Source: Peribacillus muralis
GTDB taxonomy: Bacteria > Bacillota > Bacilli > Bacillales > DSM-1321
Reading direction: 5' to 3'
Assembly: GCF_001439925.1 (NCBI RefSeq)
Contig: NZ_LMBV01000005.1
Span: forward strand, 222,722 to 286,721
DNA length: 64,000 bases
This document shows positions 45,690 through 54,232 of the stretch, piece by piece. Under the pieces are notes generated by a model. It ran no database searches, was not told where the DNA came from, and saw only the letters and a program-made list of their open reading frames with translations. Position 1 is the first letter of the stretch; each line of letters opens with the position of its first letter. Both the position numbers and the translations under genes were made by a program.

Positions 45690-45880
45690 TGAACTCGCTT
45701 AGCAAAAGCCCGAATCTGACAAGTGAAATGGATAAATTCGGCAGAATCCCAAACTCACGAGTAAAGTCTCCAAATTCACGAATAAAAACGCGAAATTCAC
45801 GAATAAAAGCACAAATTTCACGAATAAAAGCACAAAATTCACGAGTAAAACCGCCGAACTCGCGATTAAATCCCCGATAT
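45690..45880. repeat. Tandem 21-bp repeat array
   Basis: The word TTCACGA/CTCACGA/CTCGCGA recurs at 45754, 45775, 45796, 45817, 45838 and 45859, exactly every 21 bases. Weaker copies at about 45694, 45715 and 45737 extend the array to the left. A typical unit reads AAATTCACGAATAAAAGCAC. A longer outer word (GAAAAGCGCAA...TGAGAA...CTCCTCAAA) flanks the array on both sides at about 45643 and 45958. Confidence 0.85.
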
Positions 45881-46010
45881 GGTGAAAGAAAGCAGTAATT
45901 CTATGGAGAATCCGGGCCGCATTTAAGATTTTGACGAGAAATGCCCCTAATCGCGTGTGAAAAGCGCAAATTTTTTTGAGAAGCTCCTCAAAGCCAGTGT
46001 ACCTTAGGCC

Positions 46011-46180
46011 ATTCCATTCCACTAAACGTGAACATGAAGATGGTTCCATTGCCGGCAGATTTGGAGGAATTGGAGCTCAATCGTTTCATTGCACTGCAGG
46101 TGCTTAGCTTATCCGGCGGTCGGTATTTGGCCTAGCACTCTTTTAGTGGGAGTGTCGCCAACCCTTTACCATTCACGTTT
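46011..46180 (+). repeat. Dispersed repeat, copy 2
   Basis: Opens with TTCCACTAAACGTGAACATG and AAGATGG, then TTTGGAGGAATTGG and CGTTTCATTGCACTGCAGGT. Shares the 17-base word CGTGAACATGAAGATGG and the 14-base word CATTGCACTGCAGG with copy 3. Confidence 0.75.
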
Positions 46181-46291
46181 GACTAGAACAAAAAGATGCC
46201 GCCTCGCGCATTTAGAGACAGCATCAACTAATTGTTTCTATGTTCGTTACAAAGGACCAATTTCTTGGTCCTGGTAATATTATGTCGCCAC

Positions 46292-48433
46292 TCATACGGT
46301 GGCTGGCCAATGGATTTTCAACCGATCTCCAGGGGAAATCGGATCTTGAAAGGTCGTTTCTTGTTCATTTTTGATGAGGGTGAACCGTTTATTTCCCTTG
46401 GTGGGGATGTCGATATCGACATGAAGGAAAATGTCTTGAAAAATGAACGGTTCCGGCTTTAGTTCACTGACGGTCAGTGAGTCACCTGTAAAAATCCTCT
46501 CATTTTCATCCAAATGAACTCCATCTCTCCGGAACTCGGCCAGTTTCCGGGATGGGACGATTTGATCTTCTTCAAAGAAAACCGGTATGGAGCAGAACTG
46601 CTTTATTTTCAATTCTTTAGAGATATCTCTTAATGTAGGCTGTGATATTGGTGTGATGACAATTTCATCCCCATCATTAAAGGAGTAAGCAGGTTTCGTT
46701 TCCAGGCCATTTTTAGTGATATTGCCAGTGAATGCGCGAATTTGCATTTCTTGTCCATTCAAACGGATTGTATATGGTTCGAGATTTGTAAGCAGATCGA
46801 GCATTTGAATCTCTTTAAGCATTTCTTGGATCGATTCCGGCATGCGGCAGATGATTTGATCATGATCCTCGACAAATTCATCGCCTGATACCGCTTCGCC
46901 ATTCCTGAATATGGAAGCTGGTATGATATACTCCACTTCATTGACCGTGACGGTTCTGCTGATTCGGCCATCAAGCAAATCGCGTATTCGCGTATGGGGA
47001 GGGGAACCGTCAGCTCCTTTGGTCGTCGTGATGATGTCCTCGTTTTTCACTTCTGTGTCTAAAGAGGCTTCCGCACCATTTAAAGTAATCAGTGATTTCT
47101 CTCCTTGCTGTCCCGAAAGCGTGATTTGGTGGCCGTTGATATGGACGATTTTGGCCATGCCAGGTTTCCCGTAGAGGTCACTCATCCGTATCCCGGCCGT
47201 AAGCAGGCAATCCCCAACGTTTGTGTGTTCCATATCGAACAGACGGATGGGGCGGCCGTCAACGGTAACGCTTATATATTGAATCGGGTTTTGATCGGCT
47301 GCAATCGCGATGCCGATGGGAGTGACCAACTCTGGTCCTTTTTGAATCGTATCGGAAATTTCAAGATTCTGGATAGCGTCGATGCTGCGAATGGCCACCC
47401 TGTTCTCGGGAAGGTTCAGTTTTTGGGCCAATAACCGAGGAAGCTCCGGCGTTTGGCTGCCGCCCCCGACCAGCATGACGGCCTTTGGGGATTTTGCGTT
47501 ATTCAACGATAGAATCTCCGAGCTAATGCTCTCAGCCAAACGATCGAGTGCAGGATGGATCGTATTGATGATTTCTGCACTCGAGTATTCATAGGCATTG
47601 CCAAGAATATCGGTAACCTTTATTTGTTCATGACTCGTCAAATCCCTTTTTGCCTGTTCGGCAAGTGGGAAATCAAGGAGCAGATGGTCACTGATCGATT
47701 CGGTTATTTCATCTCCGGCAATCGGCACCATCCCATAGGCAATGACAGTGCCTGAATCCGTCAGGGCGATGTCCGATGTTCCTGCGCCGACATCGACCAA
47801 AGCGACGTTCAAGCGTCGCATCGATGCCGGTATGAGCACATTGATGGCCGCTATCGGTTCCAGGGTAAGTGCCTGCATTTCCAATTCCGCTCTTTTTAAG
47901 GCTGCCAGCAATGATTCCACGACAACCTTCGGCAGGAAGGTTGCGATGATTTCAGCGGTTGCTTCTTCACCACTCTGATCGAGTAGACTACCTATTTCCT
48001 GTCCATCAAGTTGGTAGTATAAAACGGAATACCCAACACAATAATAGGTGGATTGGGAGTTTTTTTGCTTGGCCACGATGCTCTGTGCTTTCTGGACGGC
48101 GCTGAATTCGAGATGGAGAACATCTTCACGCTTCAAGATCGGTTTCCCGCCAATCTTGATGGCCATATCCGCCCGCTCGGTTTTCAATGCCCTTCCTGCT
48201 GCAGCTACGGATACTTTTTTTAACGGGCCGTGTATGTGTTCCAGTTGTTTTTTTATATTGGAAATGACTTTGGAGACGGCTAGGATATCGTGAATCTGTC
48301 CATCAAGCATCGCCCTCTCGGAATGTTCCTGAGAAAGAATATCGACGATTTTATAGCATCCCTGTTCTTTTTCCAATATAATTCCTACAACGGATCGTGT
48401 TCCAATGTCTAACGCAAAAAGTTTTTCCTGCAT
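46292..48433 (-). CDS. FtsA/PilM-like actin-fold protein with long C-terminal extension
   Basis: Protein of 713 residues. The first 380 or so form an actin-type ATPase of the FtsA/PilM/MreB superfamily: phosphate loop FALDIGTRSVVGIIL, the second phosphate motif ALVDVGAGTSDIAL, and adenosine motif AVMLVGGGSQTPELPRLL. The remaining 330 residues hold several short domains that end in a similar loop (NEDIITT at 464, DHDQIIC at 523, DGDEIVI at 587, PGDRLKI at 701). The start is ATG at 48433 behind TAGGTG. It lies between ytxJ and aroA, where B. subtilis has no such gene. A cell-division or envelope role is inferred from the fold only. Confidence 0.85.
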   Translation of the reverse strand: MQEKLFALDIGTRSVVGIILEKEQGCYKIVDILSQEHSERAMLDGQIHDILAVSKVISNIKKQLEHIHGPLKKVSVAAAGRALKTERADMAIKIGGKPILKREDVLHLEFSAVQKAQSIVAKQKNSQSTYYCVGYSVLYYQLDGQEIGSLLDQSGEEATAEIIATFLPKVVVESLLAALKRAELEMQALTLEPIAAINVLIPASMRRLNVALVDVGAGTSDIALTDSGTVIAYGMVPIAGDEITESISDHLLLDFPLAEQAKRDLTSHEQIKVTDILGNAYEYSSAEIINTIHPALDRLAESISSEILSLNNAKSPKAVMLVGGGSQTPELPRLLAQKLNLPENRVAIRSIDAIQNLEISDTIQKGPELVTPIGIAIAADQNPIQYISVTVDGRPIRLFDMEHTNVGDCLLTAGIRMSDLYGKPGMAKIVHINGHQITLSGQQGEKSLITLNGAEASLDTEVKNEDIITTTKGADGSPPHTRIRDLLDGRISRTVTVNEVEYIIPASIFRNGEAVSGDEFVEDHDQIICRMPESIQEMLKEIQMLDLLTNLEPYTIRLNGQEMQIRAFTGNITKNGLETKPAYSFNDGDEIVITPISQPTLRDISKELKIKQFCSIPVFFEEDQIVPSRKLAEFRRDGVHLDENERIFTGDSLTVSELKPEPFIFQDIFLHVDIDIPTKGNKRFTLIKNEQETTFQDPISPGDRLKIHWPATV

Positions 48434-48669
48434 GGGTAACACCTACTTCTATATATTTATAACTTTAATGCTTAAAAGCGTTTAACTAATAAAGAAAAAG
48501 TTAGTGACATTTTGGGATGCATGCATTATAATTGATTTTATTATACATGAAATATTCTAAAATTTTCATTGATAAAATAATCGGTATGTCCAATCGAAGA
48601 TTCAGAAGAGACTTTAGGGTATGATTCTGAGCCGATTTTCATTTTAAAAAACGAAGGGATGGATTTGTA

Positions 48670-49746
48670 ATGAGCAACAAAGAACTTGATGGTCTTCGTA
48701 ATCAACTGGATGATGTGAACCTTCAGTTATTACATCTTATTAATCAGCGTGCTGAACTTGTACAGGAAATTGGTCGCGTCAAAGAAAAACAAGGTGTAAA
48801 CCGTTACGATCCGGTCCGTGAAAGAACAATGCTTGATCTGATTGAAGCGAATCACCAAGGACCGCTTGATCTTGGGTCAATTAAACATATTTTCAAAGAA
48901 ATCTTCAAATTGGGCTTGGAGCTTCAAAAAGATGATCAGAAGAAAACGCTTCTTGTATCTAGAAAGCAAAAAGCTGAAGACACGATCATTGACATTAAGG
49001 GTGAATTGGTCGGTAACGGGATTCCGAGCTTCGTCTTTGGACCATGTGCCGTTGAATCTTATGAACAAACGGCTGCTGTAGCCGAAGTCATCAAAGCTAA
49101 AGGTTTGAAATTGATGCGCGGCGGTGCATTTAAGCCACGTACTTCTCCATATGATTTCCAAGGCCTTGGTTTGGAAGGCTTGCAAATACTTAAACGTGTT
49201 GCAGATGAGTACGGCTTGGCTGTTATCAGTGAAATCGTGAGCGCTAACGATATTGAAGCGGCGATCGATCATATTGATGTCATCCAAATCGGCGCACGTA
49301 ACATGCAGAATTTCGATTTGTTAAAAGCGGCAGGTGCCGTAAATAAACCAGTACTATTAAAACGTGGACTGGCTGCAACGATTGAAGAATTCATTCATGC
49401 AGCGGAATACATCATGTCGCAGGGCAATGGCAACATCATCCTATGTGAACGCGGTATCCGTACGTATGAAAAAGCAACAAGGAACACACTTGACATCTCG
49501 GCCGTGCCTATCTTAAAACAAGAAACTCACTTACCGGTCATGGTTGATGTAACGCATTCTACTGGACGTCGCGATTTATTGCTTCCAACAGCTAAAGCGG
49601 CCCTTGCGATTGGTGCTGACGGTGTAATGGCAGAAGTGCATCCAGATCCTTCAGTTGCTTTATCGGACTCTGCACAGCAAATGGACTTCAAACAATTTGA
49701 TGCATTTTACGATGAAATTAAACGTTTGAACTGGGTAACAGTATAA
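48670..49746 (+). CDS. aroA: Bifunctional DAHP synthase/chorismate mutase
   Basis: AroA (AroG-type) of Bacillus, 358 residues. Residues about 1-90 are an AroQ chorismate mutase domain ([20 protein letters not shown] with catalytic Arg and Lys residues). Residues about 110-358 are a type Ib DAHP synthase: [34 protein letters not shown] and [10 protein letters not shown]. Catalyses the first step of aromatic amino-acid synthesis with feedback through the mutase domain. Start ATG with GAAGGGATGG upstream. It precedes ccpA, as in B. subtilis. Confidence 0.97.
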   Translation: MSNKELDGLRNQLDDVNLQLLHLINQRAELVQEIGRVKEKQGVNRYDPVRERTMLDLIEANHQGPLDLGSIKHIFKEIFKLGLELQKDDQKKTLLVSRKQKAEDTIIDIKGELVGNGIPSFVFGPCAVESYEQTAAVAEVIKAKGLKLMRGGAFKPRTSPYDFQGLGLEGLQILKRVADEYGLAVISEIVSANDIEAAIDHIDVIQIGARNMQNFDLLKAAGAVNKPVLLKRGLAATIEEFIHAAEYIMSQGNGNIILCERGIRTYEKATRNTLDISAVPILKQETHLPVMVDVTHSTGRRDLLLPTAKAALAIGADGVMAEVHPDPSVALSDSAQQMDFKQFDAFYDEIKRLNWVTV

Positions 49747-49777
49747 GCTGGAAAAGTCCTGAAAATATTTACTTATG

Positions 49778-49808
49778 GCCCTTACCTCCTTGGCAAGGGC
49801 TTTTTTTA
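49778..49808 (+). terminator. Terminator after aroA
   Basis: GCCCTTACC and GGCAAGGGC with one mismatch and a 5-base loop, followed by seven T residues. Confidence 0.83.
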
Positions 49809-49860
49809 ATGGTAAAATGCTTGTTTTTGCAGAAAAAACATTGAAATAAGCACTATTGGA

Positions 49861-49889
49861 TTGCAGGAAAGATTCGACTATCGTATGAT
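49861..49889 (+). promoter_or_regulatory. Candidate ccpA promoter
   Basis: TTGCAG at 49861-49866 and TATGAT at 49884-49889 with a 17-base spacer, about 240 bases upstream of ccpA. Confidence 0.6.
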
Positions 49890-50129
49890 AAATAACAAGA
49901 ATGAGAACTGTTCGGAAAATTGGTCATACATAAAGTGATATCTATGTGAACTTTTATACTTGAAAAAGAGTATTGAATTTTTGGCTGAGAAGAGAGTAGG
50001 ACTGCATTTTTCTTAGGCAGATCGTTCCTAAAATAATCTTCCTTATAGAGGAAAAACGTATAAAAGAATTTTTCCTGAAATAATTCGGGTGTTTTATGGG
50101 AAAAATGAAAGAAATGGAGGAATGGATGA

Positions 50130-51134
50130 ATGAATAATATAACCATTTATGATGTGGCGCGTGAGGCGAATGTCTCCATGGCCACCGTTTCCCGCGTAGT
50201 TAACGGGAATCCAAATGTAAAACCAGCTACGAGAAAGAAAGTATCGGATGTGATTGAGAGGCTTGGATATCGTCCAAACGCAGTGGCAAGGGGTCTTGCC
50301 AGCAAGAAGACGACTACGGTCGGGGTCATCATACCGGATATCTCGAGCATCTTTTTTGCCGAATTGGCAAGAGGGATAGAAGACATAGCGACTATGTATA
50401 AATACAATATCATTTTAAGCAGTTCCGATGAGAATATAGATAAAGAATTCCATTTGTTGAATACGATGCTTGGAAAGCAAGTGGATGGTATCGTCTTCAT
50501 GGGTGGGAACATAACCGATGAGCATGTTAAGGAGTTTAAGAACTCGCCGGTACCAATCGTTCTGGCAGGTTCCGTCGATGAAAGCGGACAAGTTCCATCC
50601 GTCAATATTGATTATGAGGCGGCAGCATTCGACGCAGTAACATTTTTCGCCCAAAAAGGCCATAAGCATATTGCATTTGTAAGCGGAAACCTTTCTGTGC
50701 TGATCGATGAGAAGAAATTGGCTGGTTATAAGCGAGGTTTGAAGGAAGCAGGCCTAACATTTGATGAACGCTATATTGTCGAAGGCGATTATACATATGA
50801 TTCAGGCATTGAGTCTTTTGAAAAGTTCCTTGAAACTGGGGAGAAACCGACGGCGTTCATCGTCGGCGGTGATGAAATGGCGCTTGGGATCGTACATGCC
50901 GCCCAGGATAAAGGATATAATGTGCCGGAAGATTTTGAAGTGATCAGTTTTGACAATACCAGATTGACTTTGATGGTACGTCCGCAAATCACTACGATCG
51001 TTCAACCGTTATATGATATTGGTGCGGTGGCGATGAGGCTTTTGACAAAGTTGATGAATAAAGAACAAGTGGAGGAAGGACATGAGAAAGTGATCCTGCC
51101 ACACAGGATTGAAGAGCGTCAATCAACGAAATAA
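50130..51134 (+). CDS. ccpA: Catabolite control protein A
   Basis: LacI-family global regulator of carbon catabolite control, 334 residues. The N-terminal helix-turn-helix [20 protein letters not shown] and hinge [13 protein letters not shown] precede the effector domain, which ends with [18 protein letters not shown]. It binds cre sites together with HPr-Ser-P. Start ATG at 50130 behind ATGGAGGA. A cre-like site lies inside the nearby acsA gene, so this protein probably regulates its neighbourhood. A hairpin terminator follows directly. Confidence 0.97.
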   Translation: MNNITIYDVAREANVSMATVSRVVNGNPNVKPATRKKVSDVIERLGYRPNAVARGLASKKTTTVGVIIPDISSIFFAELARGIEDIATMYKYNIILSSSDENIDKEFHLLNTMLGKQVDGIVFMGGNITDEHVKEFKNSPVPIVLAGSVDESGQVPSVNIDYEAAAFDAVTFFAQKGHKHIAFVSGNLSVLIDEKKLAGYKRGLKEAGLTFDERYIVEGDYTYDSGIESFEKFLETGEKPTAFIVGGDEMALGIVHAAQDKGYNVPEDFEVISFDNTRLTLMVRPQITTIVQPLYDIGAVAMRLLTKLMNKEQVEEGHEKVILPHRIEERQSTK

Positions 51135-51140
51135 GCTTAA

Positions 51141-51172
51141 GAGAGCGTCCTAAAGGGCGCTCTCTTTTTGTT
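51141..51172 (+). terminator. Terminator after ccpA
   Basis: AGAGAGCGTCC against GGGCGCTCTCT with TAAA in the loop, followed by TTTTTG. Confidence 0.88.
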
Positions 51173-51210
51173 GGACTAATTGCCTGCATTTTTGTGATCT
51201 GTACAATTTC

Positions 51211-51370
51211 CGTTTCATTCCACTGTGCGTGAACATGAAGATGGAATTCCGGTTCCTCAAAGTTTGGAGAATCAGTACTTGGACCGTTCCATTGCACTGC
51301 AGGCGCTCGCTTTCCGCGGGGTGTTGGGGAGCCAATCATTGCCTTGTTCCGCCTGTGTCTCCCGTGATTC
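51211..51370 (+). repeat. Dispersed repeat, copy 3, in the ccpA-acuC gap
   Basis: Opens TTTCATTCCACTGTGCGTGA and ACATGAAGATGG, then CTCAAAGTTTGG, GGACCGTTCCATTGCACTGC and AGGCGCTCGCTTTCCGCGGGG. Its middle matches copy 1 and its start matches copy 2. It occupies the place of motPS in B. subtilis. Confidence 0.75.
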
Positions 51371-51416
51371 GGATTTCATTAATGGGGTAGGAATTAAAAC
51401 ATTCCGTACCCACTCG

Positions 51417-52598
51417 TTAGCTATGTTCATTGGTTGTTGATGTTTGCTTGGAAGACCGGATAGGGTAGAGTGCCTTTTCAAGGGTTAAGGCATTTTTTTC
51501 GGTAATTTCAGGCTTCCTTGGAATCGGTTCGTAAATATCCTCCATGTCATCCCATTCCTGCGGAAGTGGTACAGGAGACTCAGGCTGCCAGCTATTAAGC
51601 CATTCTTTTGAAAGGGGACCTGAAAGGTCATTCTCCGTCATTTCAAGCCATACCCTCGACCAAGCCCTCGGGACGACGCGCCATATATCATACCCTCCGC
51701 CACCTACGGCAATCCAGCGGCCATTGCAATGCCTATGGGCCAGTTCATGGGCAAGCTTCGGTATCTCCCGGTAAATCTTCATTGTCGCTGATAAGTGGGT
51801 GAGTGGATCGTAATAATGGGAGTCCGCTCCGTTTTGCGTTAAGATGACATCCGGTTTGAAGTATTCAATGATCTCTTCAAAGGCAGCTTTATAGCATTCG
51901 AGCCAGGACTCATCCTCCGTGAATGCATCGACAGGGATGTTGAAGGAGAAGCCATAGCCTTTTCCTTGTCCCCGTTCGTTAATATTGCCTGTACCGGGAA
52001 ATAAGTAGCGTCCCGTTTCATGAATGGAAAGTGTACATACATCCGGATCGTCATAAAATGACCATTGGACACCGTCGCCGTGGTGGGCATCCGTATCGAC
52101 ATAAAGGACGCGTGCCCCATATTTTTTTTGCAAATATTTAATCGCGACTGAACTATCATTATAAATGCAAAATCCCGAAGCTTTGCCACGAAAGCCGTGA
52201 TGCAGGCCGCCGCCAAGATTGAGTGCGTGCAGCGACTGTCCGGTCATGACCGCATCCACGGCCGTCAAAGTACCGCCTACAAGCAAGGCGCTCGCTTCAT
52301 GCATGTTGGGGAAGATGGGGGTATCCTCTGTCCCCAGTCCATAATTCACGGCTTTTTCCATAGGGAGTTTTCCCTCACCTGCCAATCTGACAGCGTTTAC
52401 ATAATGACGATCGTGAATCAGTTCCAATTCTTCATCCGTGGCCATTCTTGGCTTGATTATTTGATCATCACGAATGGCATGGTGTTTTTTCAGCAAATCA
52501 AGCGTGAGCGAAAGCCGTTTTTGATTGAATGGATGCTCATCATTGAATTTGTAGGCAAGAAGTTCCTCCGAATAGACGAAAAGGGATGTATCATTCAT
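51417..52598 (-). CDS. acuC: AcuC, protein lysine deacetylase
   Basis: Class I histone-deacetylase-type enzyme of 393 residues. It removes the acetyl group from acetyl-CoA synthetase. Metal and catalytic residues are in VDTDAHHGDGVQWSF, LNLGGGLHHGF and LTQNGADSHYYDPL. The start is ATG behind GGGGA and overlaps the acuB stop by 8 bases, so the genes are translationally coupled. Last gene of acuABC. Confidence 0.95.
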   Translation of the reverse strand: MNDTSLFVYSEELLAYKFNDEHPFNQKRLSLTLDLLKKHHAIRDDQIIKPRMATDEELELIHDRHYVNAVRLAGEGKLPMEKAVNYGLGTEDTPIFPNMHEASALLVGGTLTAVDAVMTGQSLHALNLGGGLHHGFRGKASGFCIYNDSSVAIKYLQKKYGARVLYVDTDAHHGDGVQWSFYDDPDVCTLSIHETGRYLFPGTGNINERGQGKGYGFSFNIPVDAFTEDESWLECYKAAFEEIIEYFKPDVILTQNGADSHYYDPLTHLSATMKIYREIPKLAHELAHRHCNGRWIAVGGGGYDIWRVVPRAWSRVWLEMTENDLSGPLSKEWLNSWQPESPVPLPQEWDDMEDIYEPIPRKPEITEKNALTLEKALYPIRSSKQTSTTNEHS

Positions 52599-53241
52599 GG
52601 GAAGTCCCCGGTAAACTCGGCCATAAAACGGTATAGCCTTCCTGCTTCAAATCCTCCACCACCATAAATGGATTCATCGTCTGTACACGGATGACCAAAA
52701 TTTTATAGTCTGTCCCATCTTTTTCCGGATAAACTAGGGTACTAAGGATATTGGAATTGCGCCGTTTGAAAATGTGGGCAATATCGTGAAGGGTACCTGC
52801 CTTATTCGGGATTTTGATTTCAATTTGGGAACCAGGCTGGTTGACACCCGTCAATTCAACGAATGACTGAAGCAAGTCAGAGCCTGTTATGATGCCTACT
52901 AATTTCCTTTCTTTGACGATTGGGAGGCAGCTGATGCTGTTTTCACAAAATACAGCCCCGATTTCTTCGACAAAATCGAGCGGGTGCCCTGTGATTAAAT
53001 CCGTTTTCATGATGCTTGATAGTGGTTTTTGTAAATCATTTTTGTATTCTGCGGTGTTGAATATCGAAGGCACAGCATCCCGTATGTCCCGGTCACTGAC
53101 TAACCCCACAAGTTGAAAGCGATCATCGACAATAGGAATGTGGCGAATCCGTTTCTCCTTGATGAGCAAGACAGCGCTGTGGATTGTATCCGCTGGAGTG
53201 AGGGTGATAATATCCTCATTCATTATTTTTTCAACGATCAT
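52591..53241 (-). CDS. acuB: AcuB, CBS-pair and ACT domain protein
   Basis: Protein of 216 residues with two CBS motifs (about residues 1-60 and 75-130; RIRHIPIVDDRFQLVGLVSD and SISCLPIVKERKLVGIITGS) and a C-terminal ACT-like domain (PNKAGTLHDIAHIFKRRN). CBS pairs bind adenine nucleotides. AcuB is needed for the acetoin/acetate regulation of the acu operon but its reaction is not known. Start ATG with GAGAGGGAAGG upstream. Overlaps acuC by 8 bases and follows acuA by 24 bases. Confidence 0.94.
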   Translation of the reverse strand: MIVEKIMNEDIITLTPADTIHSAVLLIKEKRIRHIPIVDDRFQLVGLVSDRDIRDAVPSIFNTAEYKNDLQKPLSSIMKTDLITGHPLDFVEEIGAVFCENSISCLPIVKERKLVGIITGSDLLQSFVELTGVNQPGSQIEIKIPNKAGTLHDIAHIFKRRNSNILSTLVYPEKDGTDYKILVIRVQTMNPFMVVEDLKQEGYTVLWPSLPGTSHE

Positions 53242-53265
53242 TTTCCTTCCCTCTCTTTCGCCTCT

Positions 53266-53898
53266 TTAGTACATATACCGATTCATAAAACGCAATTGGT
53301 CGAATTTCTGGATCGAATCTGGCGGCACTCTCTTCCCAATGCGGGCCATCAGGCAGTTGGCTGGGTGGGAGCTGATTTCCGGATCATCGGTTGCAAAGTA
53401 GACCAAGCCCCCGGCGCTCATCATTTTTTCCATGATCTTGCGGTACTCCCAAATATTAAGCCCTGTTCCTTTTAAGTCCCAGTGCCAATAGTATTCAGTG
53501 GTGATGGTGATGAAGTCTTCCACCGAATCGTCTTCCATCGAAAGGCGAATCAAGTTCTTCCCGACGGAGGCACCCCGGAATTTTGGGATGACCTCGATTG
53601 CCCCTAGCTCAATCAGGTCCTTCATTTCGATTTCCGACCACCGTTCCAAAGGATCCGGATACAAATAGGTTACATAACCAACGATGGTTTCTTGTTCACG
53701 TGCGATAAAAATCCTGCCCTCAGGCAAGCCTGCAATCTCTATTAACGCTTTATGCTGCAAAGCAGGCGGGCGAAAGGCGACCAAGTCTTCATGAAACTCA
53801 TAAGCCGACATTCGTTCCCCATTCAACGGGCCCTCGATGATGAGGGTTCCGCTCAATGTCTGCAGTTCCTTGGCATAAAAGGTTTTGTTATATTCCAT
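53266..53898 (-). CDS. acuA: AcuA, protein acetyltransferase
   Basis: GNAT-type acetyltransferase of 210 residues that acetylates and inactivates acetyl-CoA synthetase. The acetyl-CoA loop reads VIPKFRGASVGKNLIRL near residue 100. Start ATG behind AAGGATGGTGAAGG. First gene of acuABC and divergent from acsA, its substrate's gene. An inverted repeat lies in its leader at 53927-53954. Confidence 0.95.
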   Translation of the reverse strand: MEYNKTFYAKELQTLSGTLIIEGPLNGERMSAYEFHEDLVAFRPPALQHKALIEIAGLPEGRIFIAREQETIVGYVTYLYPDPLERWSEIEMKDLIELGAIEVIPKFRGASVGKNLIRLSMEDDSVEDFITITTEYYWHWDLKGTGLNIWEYRKIMEKMMSAGGLVYFATDDPEISSHPANCLMARIGKRVPPDSIQKFDQLRFMNRYMY

Positions 53899-53926
53899 TC
53901 CTTCACCATCCTTGTAAAATAGTACT

Positions 53927-53954
53927 CTTATACTCTTCGTTTTCGAAGTATAAG
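53927..53954 (-). promoter_or_regulatory. Inverted repeat in the acuA leader
   Basis: CTTATAC and GTATAAG arms with an inner TTCG/CGAA pair and a 2-base bulge. It lies 29 bases upstream of the acuA start on the minus strand. It could be an operator or a leader hairpin. Confidence 0.45.
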
Positions 53955-54167
53955 GCGCGATGCTTAAAAACCGAGCAAATGGAAGTGTACCTTAAAATTA
54001 TACATAGCTTCATTCAGAAAGTTCAAGGCGATTATGAATCTTTTGTTACAGCACCTCTCCCCGTTAGCATCATTATACCCGTCTTGTTGCCAACAATATA
54101 GTGCTCGCATTTGCAAGCTTTCATCAAAGGGTTTTCCCTATTATGGAAAAAGTCATTATTTTAAAAA

Positions 54168-54196
54168 TTGAGATAATTACCCCTTTATACTATAAT
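54168..54196 (+). promoter_or_regulatory. acsA promoter
   Basis: TTGAGA at 54168-54173 and TATAAT at 54191-54196 with a 17-base spacer, giving a start of transcription at about 54203, 30 bases before the acsA ATG. Confidence 0.82.
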
Positions 54197-54232
54197 GAGT
54201 ATATAGAGACGAAAGAAGGGGGAACTTGTCGT

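Larger units (their letters stand above)
49747..50129. other. Intergenic stretch aroA-ccpA
   Basis: 383 bases with the aroA terminator and a ccpA promoter (separate entries). The rest is an AT-rich leader of about 230 bases in front of ccpA in which I see nothing further. Confidence 0.55.

Noticed and set aside
45690..45880. Possible CRISPR array
   Set aside because: Repeats are directly tandem with no unique spacers, unit length is 21 bases, and no cas genes are near.
45699..46049. Minus-strand open frame of 116 codons with a Leu/Val/Phe heptad-like pattern over the repeat island
   Set aside because: The pattern is produced by the 21-bp tandem repeat (21 is a multiple of 3). There is no ribosome site and the rest of the frame is not protein-like.
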